Shown here: in pieces, positions 1 to 5,544 of the stretch
Position numbering within the stretch: position 1 is the first letter of the stretch
Layout: each line of letters begins with the position of its first letter
DNA from: Comamonadaceae bacterium
Lineage (GTDB): Bacteria > Pseudomonadota > Gammaproteobacteria > Burkholderiales > Burkholderiaceae_C
Assembly (NCBI GenBank): GCA_947374505.1
Contig: CANCCE010000180.1
Location: 1 to 5,672, forward strand
Direction: 5' to 3'
Length of the DNA: 5,672 nucleotides
Program-made: the position numbers and the translations under genes
Notes under the pieces: generated by a model
Seen by the model: only the letters and a program-made list of their open reading frames with translations
Databases searched by the model: none
What the model was told of the DNA's origin: nothing

Positions 1-872
1 AGTTTTTCAGCCGCCTTGGCGACGTAGCTGGCCACCGCTTCCCGCAACTCTGACAAGGTGATCACCGGCGTACCGAAGCTGCGCGACGACATGATTTGCT
101 GCTTCGGCGGCGCCACATCTTCAAGCTCTAGGCATGAAATGCCGCGCAACTCGTTGCAGGTGCGTTCCATCACCACGCCAAACTGCGCCTGCATATGTTT
201 GGGCGACTGGCGCCGCAGGTCGAACACGGTGTGTACGCCCATGGCTTGAAGCCGCTGGGCGATGCGCCGACCGACGCCCCAGACCTCAGCGACATCGGTT
301 TGCGACATCCACTTCAAACGCTCTGGCTTGCTCAGCGCATGCAGGTCGCACACGCCGTTGAACTCGGGGTTCTTTTTGGCCAGATGGTTGGCGAGCTTGG
401 CCAAGGTTTTGGTCGGCCCTATACCGGCACACACCGGCAGCCCCGTCCATTGCCGAATCCTCTCCCGCATCAGTTGTCCCATGGCCGCGCCACCGCCGTA
501 ATGCCGCACCACAGACTCCACGCGCAAGAAGCTCTCGTCGATGCTGTAGACCTCGATGTCGGGGGCGAAGTCACGCAAGATGCTGACGACTCGGTTACTC
601 ATGTCGCCGTACAACGTGTAGTTGGATGAGAACGCTTGAATGCCGTGCTGGGCGGCCAAGTCTTGCATCTTGAACCACGGCGTGCCCATCTTCACGCCCA
701 GCGCTTTGACCTCGCTGCTGCGCGCCACGGCGCAACCGTCGTTGTTCGACAGCACCACCATCGGCACGCCCTCCAGTTGGGGCTGAAAAGCCCGCTCGCA
801 GGAGACGTAAAAGTTGTTGACGTCGACCAGTGCGAACTGTGGCGCTAACGGAGCGATGGCTGGGATGGACAC
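1..872 (-). CDS. umuC: UmuC, Y-family DNA polymerase V catalytic subunit (partial, 3' end outside window)
   Basis: This is the catalytic subunit of error-prone DNA polymerase V, which together with cleaved UmuD copies past DNA lesions during the SOS response. The frame is open from a GTG at 872-870 to the window edge, giving 290 codons; E. coli UmuC has about 422, so the little-finger and C-terminal regions are missing. Visible motifs are the N-terminal palm strand LVDVNNFYVSCE with catalytic Asp17, the finger segment VVLSNNDGCAVARSSE, KALGVKMGTPWFK, the palm motif YSIDESF with catalytic Asp112 and Glu113, the GPTKTLAKLANHLAKK segment, and the thumb helix-hairpin-helix WGVGRRIAQRLQAMG. The GTG lies 2 nt after the umuD stop, implying translational coupling. 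It adds about 12 residues before the usual family start, and no better start is visible. The visible part shows no frameshift or missing active-site residue. Confidence 0.96.
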   Translation of the reverse strand, partial: MSIPAIAPLAPQFALVDVNNFYVSCERAFQPQLEGVPMVVLSNNDGCAVARSSEVKALGVKMGTPWFKMQDLAAQHGIQAFSSNYTLYGDMSNRVVSILRDFAPDIEVYSIDESFLRVESVVRHYGGGAAMGQLMRERIRQWTGLPVCAGIGPTKTLAKLANHLAKKNPEFNGVCDLHALSKPERLKWMSQTDVAEVWGVGRRIAQRLQAMGVHTVFDLRRQSPKHMQAQFGVVMERTCNELRGISCLELEDVAPPKQQIMSSRSFGTPVITLSELREAVASYVAKAAEK

Positions 873-874
873 GC

Positions 875-1339
875 TCAGCCCCGGGTGGTCAGGCGCCGCA
901 CCACGCCCACCACAACACCCCAGATTTCGAGCTCTGCACCTTCTGCAAACGTGATGGGCTTATAGATCGGGTTCTCTGGCCAGAGCTCGGGTTGCCCCTG
1001 GCGGTAGCGCAGCCGCTTGATGGTGTACTCACTGTTCACCACGGCCACCACAATGTTGCCAGACTGCGGCGTCAGCGAGCGATCGACCACCACCTTGTCT
1101 TCGTGGTGGATGCCGGCGTGGGTCATCGAGTCGCCCTTGACCGTGAACATGAAAGTGGCCGGCTTGTTACGAACTAGGTAGTCGTTGAGGTTGAGCGCCT
1201 CTTCGGTGTAGTCGGCGGCGGGTGAAGGGAAACCGGCCGACAGCCGGTGGCTGATCAGCCGCAGCTGGGCCGCTGGCAGGCTGGGCGCCAAAGGCTGGGG
1301 CGTTTGGTCGAGAGAGGGTTCAAGTCGAGAGGAAAGCAT
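875..1339 (-). CDS. umuD: UmuD, SOS-mutagenesis protein, LexA-like self-cleaving protease
   Basis: UmuD belongs to the S24/LexA autoprotease family. RecA-ssDNA filaments trigger its self-cleavage, and the resulting UmuD' dimer binds UmuC to form Pol V. With the ATG at 1339 the protein has 154 residues (E. coli 139). The cleavage-site region is SAGFPSPAADY, so the scissile bond is Ala35-Gly36. The catalytic Ser71 lies in VKGDSM and the Lys108 in YTIKRL; their spacing of 37 equals Ser60-Lys97 in E. coli. The C-terminal beta-strand region EIWGVVVGVVRRL is also typical. A longer frame from a GTG at 1363 is possible but begins inside the SOS box, so I reject it. The arm before the cleavage site is about 11 residues longer than in E. 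coli and proline-rich. No Shine-Dalgarno sequence precedes the ATG. umuC follows after 2 nt. Confidence 0.95.
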   Translation of the reverse strand: MLSSRLEPSLDQTPQPLAPSLPAAQLRLISHRLSAGFPSPAADYTEEALNLNDYLVRNKPATFMFTVKGDSMTHAGIHHEDKVVVDRSLTPQSGNIVVAVVNSEYTIKRLRYRQGQPELWPENPIYKPITFAEGAELEIWGVVVGVVRRLTTRG

Positions 1340-1349
1340 GATGCGGTAA

Positions 1350-1365
1350 CTGTATAAAAACACAG
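1350..1365 (-). promoter_or_regulatory. LexA-binding SOS box of umuDC
   Basis: The minus strand reads CTGTGTTTTTATACAG, a perfect CTGT-N8-ACAG LexA box with an AT-rich centre. It lies 10 nt upstream of the umuD ATG and 37 bp downstream of the Bug gene stop. LexA bound here would block umuDC initiation, because the only -10-like hexamer (TATACA) is inside the box. LexA cleavage during DNA damage would release it. The match and the location before umuD make the call strong; binding itself is inferred. Confidence 0.9.
1351..1356 (-). promoter_or_regulatory. Probable -10 element of the umuDC promoter, inside the SOS box
   Basis: The minus strand has TATACA, four of six matches to TATAAT, embedded in the right half of the LexA box. 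A start about 7 nt downstream would fall near 1344, leaving only about 5 nt before the umuD ATG. No good -35 hexamer is visible 16-18 nt upstream. The assignment depends on spacing and similarity only. Confidence 0.45.
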
Positions 1366-1401
1366 TCTACCTGCTTCTCCCGCCCTCCACATATTGCCGG
1401 C

Positions 1402-2403
1402 CTATTCAGCGACGATGTGCAGTTCCTTGACCAACTGCTGGTTGCGTGCATAAGTGTCGCGCGCCAGCTTGGCCGCGTCGGCAGACGTCCCGCCGGCAGG
1501 CTGCACGCCCATCGTGCGCAGACGTTCCTTGAAGTCGGGCATCGTCAAGATGGCATTGATCTCTGCATTGAGACGCTGAATCACTGGCGCAGGTGTGGCT
1601 GCGGGCGCCAGAATCTGGAAGAACACCGTGGTCTCCACACCGGGAATGCCTGACTCGGTCAGCGTGTGAAGGTTGGGAATCAATTCAGAGCGCTGTTTTT
1701 CAACCAGTGCCACCGGCACCAGCTTACCGACCGCAATGTGCGGAGCCGCACCGGCCAGGGAAACAATCGACATCGGCAATTCGCCGGACAAGACGGCATT
1801 GACGGCAGGCGAAACGCCGCGGTAAGGCACATGGTTCAACTGCGTTCCGGTTGAGCGCTTGAACATTTCCCCGGCGATATTCATGGGCGAACCCGTGCCC
1901 GGGCTGCCATAACTCGTCGGGCCGTTTTTCTTCAGGTAGGCCACCAGCTCTTGCGGTGTTTTGACGTTGATAGACGGGCTGACCACGATCAGCACGGGCG
2001 CAGAGCCGGCCGTGAGGATGGGCGTGAAATCCTTGATGACATCGAAGTTTGCACCGCCAGCCTTCGGCGTGAGAATGGGTGCCATGTAGACATCGCTAGG
2101 AACAATCACGATGGTGTGACCGTCCGCGGCAGATCGCGCCACGCTGGCCGCGCCGACCAGACCGCTGGCCCCGGGGCGGTTGTCCACCATCACAGCTTGG
2201 CCCAGTTTGGCAGGCAAGCGCTCTGACAACATGCGGGCAATCAAATCATTGCTGGAGCCTGGTGCCACCGGCACCACAAAGGTCATCGTCTTGGTCGGAC
2301 TCCAGCTTTGTGCCAAGGCCAACGTCGGCAACAGCGCGACGACTGCACTGGCGAGGATGCGACTCAAACGATGCTTCATAATTTTTTTCATTTTTATCTT
2401 CAT
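1402..2403 (-). CDS. Bug/TctC-family periplasmic solute-binding protein
   Basis: This is a tripartite tricarboxylate transporter (TTT) type substrate-binding protein of the Bug (Bordetella uptake gene) family, 333 residues with its signal peptide, the usual length. The N-terminus is basic and hydrophobic with a cleavage site LALA-QS after about residue 31, so it is exported to the periplasm. Family landmarks are FVVPVAPGSSNDLIARML (43-59), the VDNRPGASGLVGAASVARSAADGHT block (73-97), YGSPGTGSPMNIAGE (165-179), LNHVPYRGVSPAVNAVLSGE (189-208) and GIPGVETTVFFQILAPAATP (252-271). Bug proteins bind small carboxylated or amidated ligands, but the sequence does not reveal which. No TctA or TctB membrane partner is encoded nearby. 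The gene starts 5 nt after the doxX stop, so the two are probably co-transcribed and coupled. In-frame ATGs at codons 1, 5 and 9 leave the exact start uncertain. Confidence 0.93.
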   Translation of the reverse strand: MKIKMKKIMKHRLSRILASAVVALLPTLALAQSWSPTKTMTFVVPVAPGSSNDLIARMLSERLPAKLGQAVMVDNRPGASGLVGAASVARSAADGHTIVIVPSDVYMAPILTPKAGGANFDVIKDFTPILTAGSAPVLIVVSPSINVKTPQELVAYLKKNGPTSYGSPGTGSPMNIAGEMFKRSTGTQLNHVPYRGVSPAVNAVLSGELPMSIVSLAGAAPHIAVGKLVPVALVEKQRSELIPNLHTLTESGIPGVETTVFFQILAPAATPAPVIQRLNAEINAILTMPDFKERLRTMGVQPAGGTSADAAKLARDTYARNQQLVKELHIVAE

Positions 2404-2408
2404 TGAAC

Positions 2409-2861
2409 CTACAACTGCTTACCGATTTTTCGATCCAGCGACCACGGACCGCCGCCCCGCAAGGCGACGGCGAACATGATCAAGCCCCACATCAGCGTGT
2501 ATTCATAGCCGGGCCCGGTCCAGCCAAATTTTGGGAAGTAGTTGTAGACGATCACGAACATCTCGATGGTGATGGCCGCTGCAAAAAAGCGTGTGAACAG
2601 GCCCAACGCGATACACAAACCGCCCACCGTCTCCAAGATGATGAGCACCACCGCGAGCGGTTCAGCGGCACCGATGCCGCGCTTCACCAGCGCCGCCGCG
2701 GCAGTCGCTGCCACACCGTCCAACAATTTTGGAATCCCGTGCGGCAGTAGCATCAGCCCGACCGTCAAACGTATCAACAGCCACGACAGTGGTTCGACGG
2801 CGTCGTAGAACGGTTTGAGTTGAGGGATCAGAAGTTGGGGTTCGGTCTGAATGTTGTTCAT
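2409..2861 (-). CDS. DoxX-family inner-membrane protein
   Basis: The product is a 150-residue hydrophobic protein with four likely transmembrane helices, at roughly residues 25-44, 66-88, 91-108 and 120-135. Its fold and length match the DoxX family. Characteristic sites are the first-helix region ending LMLLPHGIPKLLDG, ETVGGLCIALGLFTRFFA around helices 2 and 3, and the terminal GGGPWSLDR motif. DoxX proteins are linked to quinone or sulfur redox chemistry; in mycobacteria one is part of a membrane complex with thiol and superoxide enzymes. The substrate here is unknown. A weak AGG lies 9 nt before the ATG, separated from it by seven A residues. The Bug gene follows after 5 nt, and a GST gene ends 85 nt upstream, giving the membrane protein a glutathione-linked context. 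Confidence 0.9.
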   Translation of the reverse strand: MNNIQTEPQLLIPQLKPFYDAVEPLSWLLIRLTVGLMLLPHGIPKLLDGVAATAAAALVKRGIGAAEPLAVVLIILETVGGLCIALGLFTRFFAAAITIEMFVIVYNYFPKFGWTGPGYEYTLMWGLIMFAVALRGGGPWSLDRKIGKQL

Positions 2862-2946
2862 TTTTTTTCGCCTGTTGTCATTTGATATCCATACAAAACG
2901 GCGAAATATTATGATTTACTTCAGCATCGACCCAGAGGGGAAACCC
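2862..2946 (-). other. 85-bp gap between yghU-like gene and doxX, possible internal promoter
   Basis: This is the only sizeable gap inside the GST-GST-DoxX-Bug string, where the other junctions are 4-5 nt. It is A+T-richer than its neighbours and holds -10-like hexamers on the minus strand (CATAAT near 2912, TATCAA near 2885), but no convincing -35 partner. Short TTTG/CAAA arms flank 2881-2897. A GC-rich hairpin (GAGGG/CCCTC) straddles the yghU-like stop without a following T-run, so I do not call it a terminator. A separate doxX-bug promoter is possible but unproven. Confidence 0.3.
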
Positions 2947-3825
2947 TCACGCAGAGAGAGGCTCCAACTTGTCTTGCGTGCGCGTAGCGAAGTCGCCGGC
3001 GTCGTGGCGTTCATGCAACTGCGACGCCAAAGGTCCCATCACCCGATTGACCATGCGGCCGCGGATCACGGCGGGACGCTTGGCAATGGCGTTGGCCCAC
3101 CTGAGCACATGCGTGTACTCGTGCACCTGCAAAAATTCAGCAGCTTCGTACAACTGCCCTAAGACCAGACCGCCATACCAAGGCCAAGTCGCGATGTCGG
3201 CAATGGTGTACTCGTCACCGCCGAGGTAAGGACTGTCAGCCAGTCGTTGGTTGAGCACGTCCAACTCGCGCTTGACTTCCATCGCAAAGCGGTTGATCGC
3301 GTATTCGATCTTTGTTGGCGCGTAGGCGTAGAAATGCCCAAAGCCTCCGCCCAGATACGGCGCGCTGCCCATCTGCCAAAACAACCAGGACAAGCACTCT
3401 GCGCGCGCGGCCGGCTCAGTCGGCAACAACACGCCAAACTTCTCTGCCAAGTACATCAGAATCGAGCCGGATTCGAAGACCCTCACCGGTTTTGATCCGC
3501 TGTAATCCATCAGCGCAGGAATTTTGGAATTGGGGTTGACCTCGACAAAGCCGCTGCCGAATTGATCGCCCTTCTGGATGCGTATCAGCCAAGCATCGTA
3601 TTCAGCACCGCTGAATCCAAGCGCCAGCAACTCTTCGAGCATGACGGTGACCTTGACTCCATTGGGCGTCGCCAGTGAATACAGTTGCAGCGGGTGCTTG
3701 CCGCGTGGCAGAACCTGCTCATGCGTCGACCCCGCCACCGGCCGGTTGATATTGGCGAATTTCCCACCGTTTTCGCTGTCAAAAGTCCAGACTTTGGGTG
3801 GGGTGTAGGTGTTTAAATCAGACAT
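2947..3825 (-). CDS. yghU: Nu-class glutathione transferase / disulfide-bond reductase, YghU type
   Basis: The product is a cytosolic glutathione-dependent enzyme of the YghU/YfcG (nu) class. Known members have strong disulfide reductase and some organic hydroperoxide reductase activity. From the ATG at 3825 it has 292 residues against 288 in E. coli YghU, and the N-terminus PPKVWTFDSENGGKFANINRPVAG matches that protein closely. The thioredoxin-like domain (about 44-133) has the class motif TPNG (Thr53, Asn55), the cis-Pro motif KIPAL (Pro103) and the glutathione-binding ES (Glu118-Ser119). The helical domain carries LFWQMGSAPYLGGGFGHFY and the N-capping motif DEYTIADIATWPW. The C-terminal tail QLHERHDAGDF is also YghU-like. 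The frame stays open 30 codons upstream, but that part overlaps the preceding GST gene and lacks family similarity. The chosen ATG is 4 nt after that gene's stop, implying coupling. Confidence 0.95.
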   Translation of the reverse strand: MSDLNTYTPPKVWTFDSENGGKFANINRPVAGSTHEQVLPRGKHPLQLYSLATPNGVKVTVMLEELLALGFSGAEYDAWLIRIQKGDQFGSGFVEVNPNSKIPALMDYSGSKPVRVFESGSILMYLAEKFGVLLPTEPAARAECLSWLFWQMGSAPYLGGGFGHFYAYAPTKIEYAINRFAMEVKRELDVLNQRLADSPYLGGDEYTIADIATWPWYGGLVLGQLYEAAEFLQVHEYTHVLRWANAIAKRPAVIRGRMVNRVMGPLASQLHERHDAGDFATRTQDKLEPLSA

Positions 3826-3829
3826 TCGA

Positions 3830-4528
3830 TTATTTCGGTTCAGTGGTTTGCAAACGTGCATTTTGCGGAAATAAAGCGTCTCGTGCGCTTTCATCCATGT
3901 CCGCCTTGAAGGCATATTGCGTTTTCAAAGCGTCTGCGCGCTTGGCAGCCGGCCGTGCATTGATGTCATCGAGCAATCGCTTGGCGTTGGGCAGTTTGTC
4001 CCAAGCGTCGGCACCCAAGACAAATGGCACGGCTCTGGCCCAGCCCCAGAAGGCCATGTCGACGAGGGTGTAGTCATCGCCCAGCATGAAGCGATGCTTG
4101 GCAAGATGGGCATCCAAAATGCCCCAATGGCGCCACGCTTCAAAGTCATATCGGTTCAGAGGGTAAGTCTTAGGCTCCGGTGCGAAGTGGCGAAAATGGA
4201 CCGCCTGCCCAGAGTAAGGGCCGACACCCGTGGCGATGAACATCAGCCATGAGTACATCTGCGCACGCGCCTGGAGACTGTCCGCCGGCAGGAACTCCCC
4301 GGTCTTTTCGGCGAGGTACAACAAAATCGCATTGCTGTCGAAAACGACAACACCCTCATCATCAATAGCGGGCACCTTGGCATTCGGGTTGAGGGCGGTG
4401 TAGGCAGCGGCGTGCTGCTCTCCCTTGCGGGTATCGACGGGCACGATCTCGTAAGCCAGACCGGACTCCTCCAGAAACAAGGCTACTTTGGCGGGGTTCG
4501 GTGCGGTGTTGTAGTAGAACTTGATCAA
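3830..4528 (-). CDS. Glutathione S-transferase family protein (YfcG-like)
   Basis: The product has 232 residues with the two-domain GST architecture: a thioredoxin-like N-terminal domain (2-78) and an all-helical C-terminal domain (about 88-215). Visible features are beta-1 IKFYYNTAPNPAK, cis-Pro53 in KVPAI, Asp64-Ser65 for glutathione binding, YLAEKTGEFLP as in YfcG, and the helical N-capping box DDYTLVDMAFWGW (151-163). There is no cysteine in the protein, so a beta-class Cys mechanism is excluded. At the nu-class TPN position the motif is APN: Asn11 is kept but the Thr is replaced by Ala. The natural substrate is unknown; disulfide reduction or conjugation of an electrophile are candidates. 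The start is a TTG at 4528 with AAAGGA 7 nt upstream, giving an N-terminus equivalent to YfcG. It is the first gene of the leftward string and sits next to a second GST. Confidence 0.9.
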   Translation of the reverse strand: MIKFYYNTAPNPAKVALFLEESGLAYEIVPVDTRKGEQHAAAYTALNPNAKVPAIDDEGVVVFDSNAILLYLAEKTGEFLPADSLQARAQMYSWLMFIATGVGPYSGQAVHFRHFAPEPKTYPLNRYDFEAWRHWGILDAHLAKHRFMLGDDYTLVDMAFWGWARAVPFVLGADAWDKLPNAKRLLDDINARPAAKRADALKTQYAFKADMDESARDALFPQNARLQTTEPK

Positions 4529-4535
4529 AACATCA

Positions 4536-4541
4536 TCCTTT
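4536..4541 (-). promoter_or_regulatory. Ribosome binding site deciding the TTG start of the GST gene
   Basis: The minus strand reads AAAGGA with 7 nt to the TTG at 4528. No in-frame ATG gives a GST-like N-terminus. The overlapping ATG-ATG-TTT-TGA (4536-4525) is out of frame and stops across the TTG. This supports TTG initiation. Confidence 0.65.
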
Positions 4542-4581
4542 AAGAAATTTTTCTGCCTTCATTATGGTGTGGTCCCCCCAT

Positions 4582-4591
4582 CCCTGCAGGG
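4582..4591. promoter_or_regulatory. 10-bp perfect palindrome in the divergent promoter region
   Basis: CCCTGCAGGG is a perfect palindrome, flanked by CAT on the left and GCGATG on the right, so symmetry extends imperfectly. It lies about 55 bp upstream of the GST start and about 90 bp upstream of the nuclease start. It could be a regulator half-site pair or could be chance in G+C-rich DNA; the sequence names no factor. Confidence 0.3.
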
Positions 4592-4643
4592 GCGATGAAA
4601 AATGTCTGCGGAATGTTGGCTGACTGGAGTGAAATGCCAGTAA

Positions 4644-4679
4644 CAATCTAATCACTTATAAAAATGATTAATTAGATTG
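4644..4679. promoter_or_regulatory. Nested AT-rich inverted repeat, candidate operator of the divergent promoters
   Basis: CAATCTAAT (4644-4652) is repeated inverted as ATTAGATTG (4671-4679). Inside it TAATCA (4649-4654) pairs with TGATTA (4665-4670). The centre holds TTATAA and a -10-like TATAAA (4657-4662) on the plus strand. The right outer arm ends 3 nt before the nuclease ATG at 4683, covering the position where a ribosome binding site would sit. A dimeric or tetrameric regulator binding here would cover the nuclease promoter; as RNA, the outer arms could mask the start. Both roles are inferred. Confidence 0.55.
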
Positions 4680-4682
4680 CAG

Positions 4683-5462
4683 ATGCGACTGATCCCACCC
4701 TCGACAGCAGTTTCGCCGCTCGCTTGCCTCCTGGCCTTCGGCACAGCCACCCAGAGCCACGCGGCTGAAGACTTCGCCGCTTGCCAGCAGTTTTTTGCTC
4801 ACCGAACAGCACCCATCGTTGAGAAGCGTCCAACGCAACGAGCGCTTTGCTACGACGCCTTTGCCATCCTGCATTCAGGGGAAAGTAAAACGCCGGTGTT
4901 CGTCGCCGAGAAGCTCAACAAAGCATCTATCGCCGACACGGGGGAAAGGCGCACCAACCGGTTTTTTGCGGATGCCAGACTCCGGTCTGCCGAGCGAGCC
5001 ACGCTAGAGGACTACAAGGGCAGCGGATACGATCGCGGCCACATGGCGCCTGCGGGTGACATGCCAACAGCCCAGGCGATGGCGCAAAGTTTTTCGCTAG
5101 CCAACATGGTGCCCCAAGCGCCGGAACACAATCGAGGCGTGTGGGCGAAAACCGTTGAGTCGACTACGCGGAAATATGCGTCCCGTGCGACAGGTGATGT
5201 GTACGTCATCACGGGTCCCGTGTATGTGCCGAGCATCGCCTTGAGTCCTGCCATCGGCCCGGGACAGGTCCGCATTCCGAAGTACCTGTTCAAGTTGGTC
5301 TACGACGAGCAAAAGAACAAAGCCTGGGCCTACTGGCAAGAAAACGCGAACGCAACGCAAGCGTCTTCGCCCATCAGCTATGCAGAACTGGTGAAAAGGA
5401 CAGGCATTTCCTTTTTGCCAAGCATCAAAGAAACTGACCTCGCGTCGGCTCAGCGCCCATGA
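4683..5462 (+). CDS. Exported DNA/RNA non-specific endonuclease (NUC, Serratia nuclease family)
   Basis: The product is a sugar-non-specific Mg2+-dependent endonuclease of the beta-beta-alpha-metal superfamily that cuts DNA and RNA. With the ATG at 4683 it has 259 residues. A signal peptide runs to about residue 27 (cleavage near SHA-AED), so it acts in the periplasm or outside the cell. The active-site motif is YDRGHMAPAGDM with general base His120. Asn150 in EHNRGVW lies 30 residues on, exactly as His89-Asn119 in Serratia nuclease, and is the metal ligand. Glu159 and Arg163 match the next conserved positions. Mature-region Cys34 and Cys56 could form a disulfide. The start could instead be TTG at 4677, adding two residues; neither has a good Shine-Dalgarno sequence. 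No immunity protein is visible next to it, consistent with action outside the cytoplasm. The likely role is nucleic acid degradation for nutrients or extracellular DNA turnover. Confidence 0.92.
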   Translation: MRLIPPSTAVSPLACLLAFGTATQSHAAEDFAACQQFFAHRTAPIVEKRPTQRALCYDAFAILHSGESKTPVFVAEKLNKASIADTGERRTNRFFADARLRSAERATLEDYKGSGYDRGHMAPAGDMPTAQAMAQSFSLANMVPQAPEHNRGVWAKTVESTTRKYASRATGDVYVITGPVYVPSIALSPAIGPGQVRIPKYLFKLVYDEQKNKAWAYWQENANATQASSPISYAELVKRTGISFLPSIKETDLASAQRP

Positions 5463-5511
5463 CGTCAGAAACGTCCACGTCAACCAAGTTGTTCTGGCGG
5501 CGTTAAATCAT

Positions 5512-5534
5512 CGTGGCCTTTTTGCCATGCTTTT
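5512..5534 (+). terminator. Weak hairpin plus short T-run after the nuclease gene
   Basis: CGTGGC (5512-5517) can pair with GCCATG (5524-5529), with one G-U pair, around a CTTTTT loop, followed by CTTTT. The stem is short and the T-run is interrupted by the next gene's ribosome binding site. It may be a weak terminator or attenuator, or nothing. Confidence 0.25.
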
Positions 5535-5538
5535 GGAG
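5535..5538 (+). promoter_or_regulatory. Ribosome binding site of the downstream exported protein
   Basis: GGAG lies 6 nt before the ATG at 5545, a good spacing. It is one of the clearest initiation signals in the window and supports that short partial frame as a real gene. Confidence 0.6.
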
Positions 5539-5544
5539 ACACAC

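Noticed and set aside
195..629. Plus-strand frame of 144 codons opposite umuC
   Set aside because: The opposite strand encodes clear UmuC motifs throughout; the frame is a G+C-driven antisense shadow.
1340..1363. N-terminal extension of umuD from a GTG at 1363
   Set aside because: The GTG lies inside the LexA box and upstream of the likely transcription start; the added residues have no counterpart in UmuD proteins.
2384..2403. A-rich start of the Bug gene as a phase-variation tract
   Set aside because: The A runs are short and interrupted, and three in-frame ATGs make slippage effects unlikely to matter; it only makes the start uncertain.
2935..2950. GAGGG/CCCTC hairpin at the yghU-like stop as a terminator
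   Set aside because: The stem is only 5 bp and no T-run follows on either strand.
2851..3162. Plus-strand frame of 103 codons spanning the doxX upstream gap
   Set aside because: Most of it is antisense to the YghU-like gene, and it has no ribosome binding site or family motif.
3826..3915. 30-codon N-terminal extension of the YghU-like gene
   Set aside because: It overlaps the 3' end of the preceding GST gene and has no YghU similarity, while the ATG at 3825 reproduces the YghU N-terminus.
4707..4730. Lipoprotein signal (PLAC) in the nuclease leader
   Set aside because: The -3 position is Pro instead of Leu/Val/Ile and the hydrophobic stretch continues past the Cys to a normal cleavage site near SHA-AED.
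5097..5483. Minus-strand frame of 128 codons opposite the nuclease
   Set aside because: It is antisense to the conserved nuclease domain and shows no recognisable protein features.
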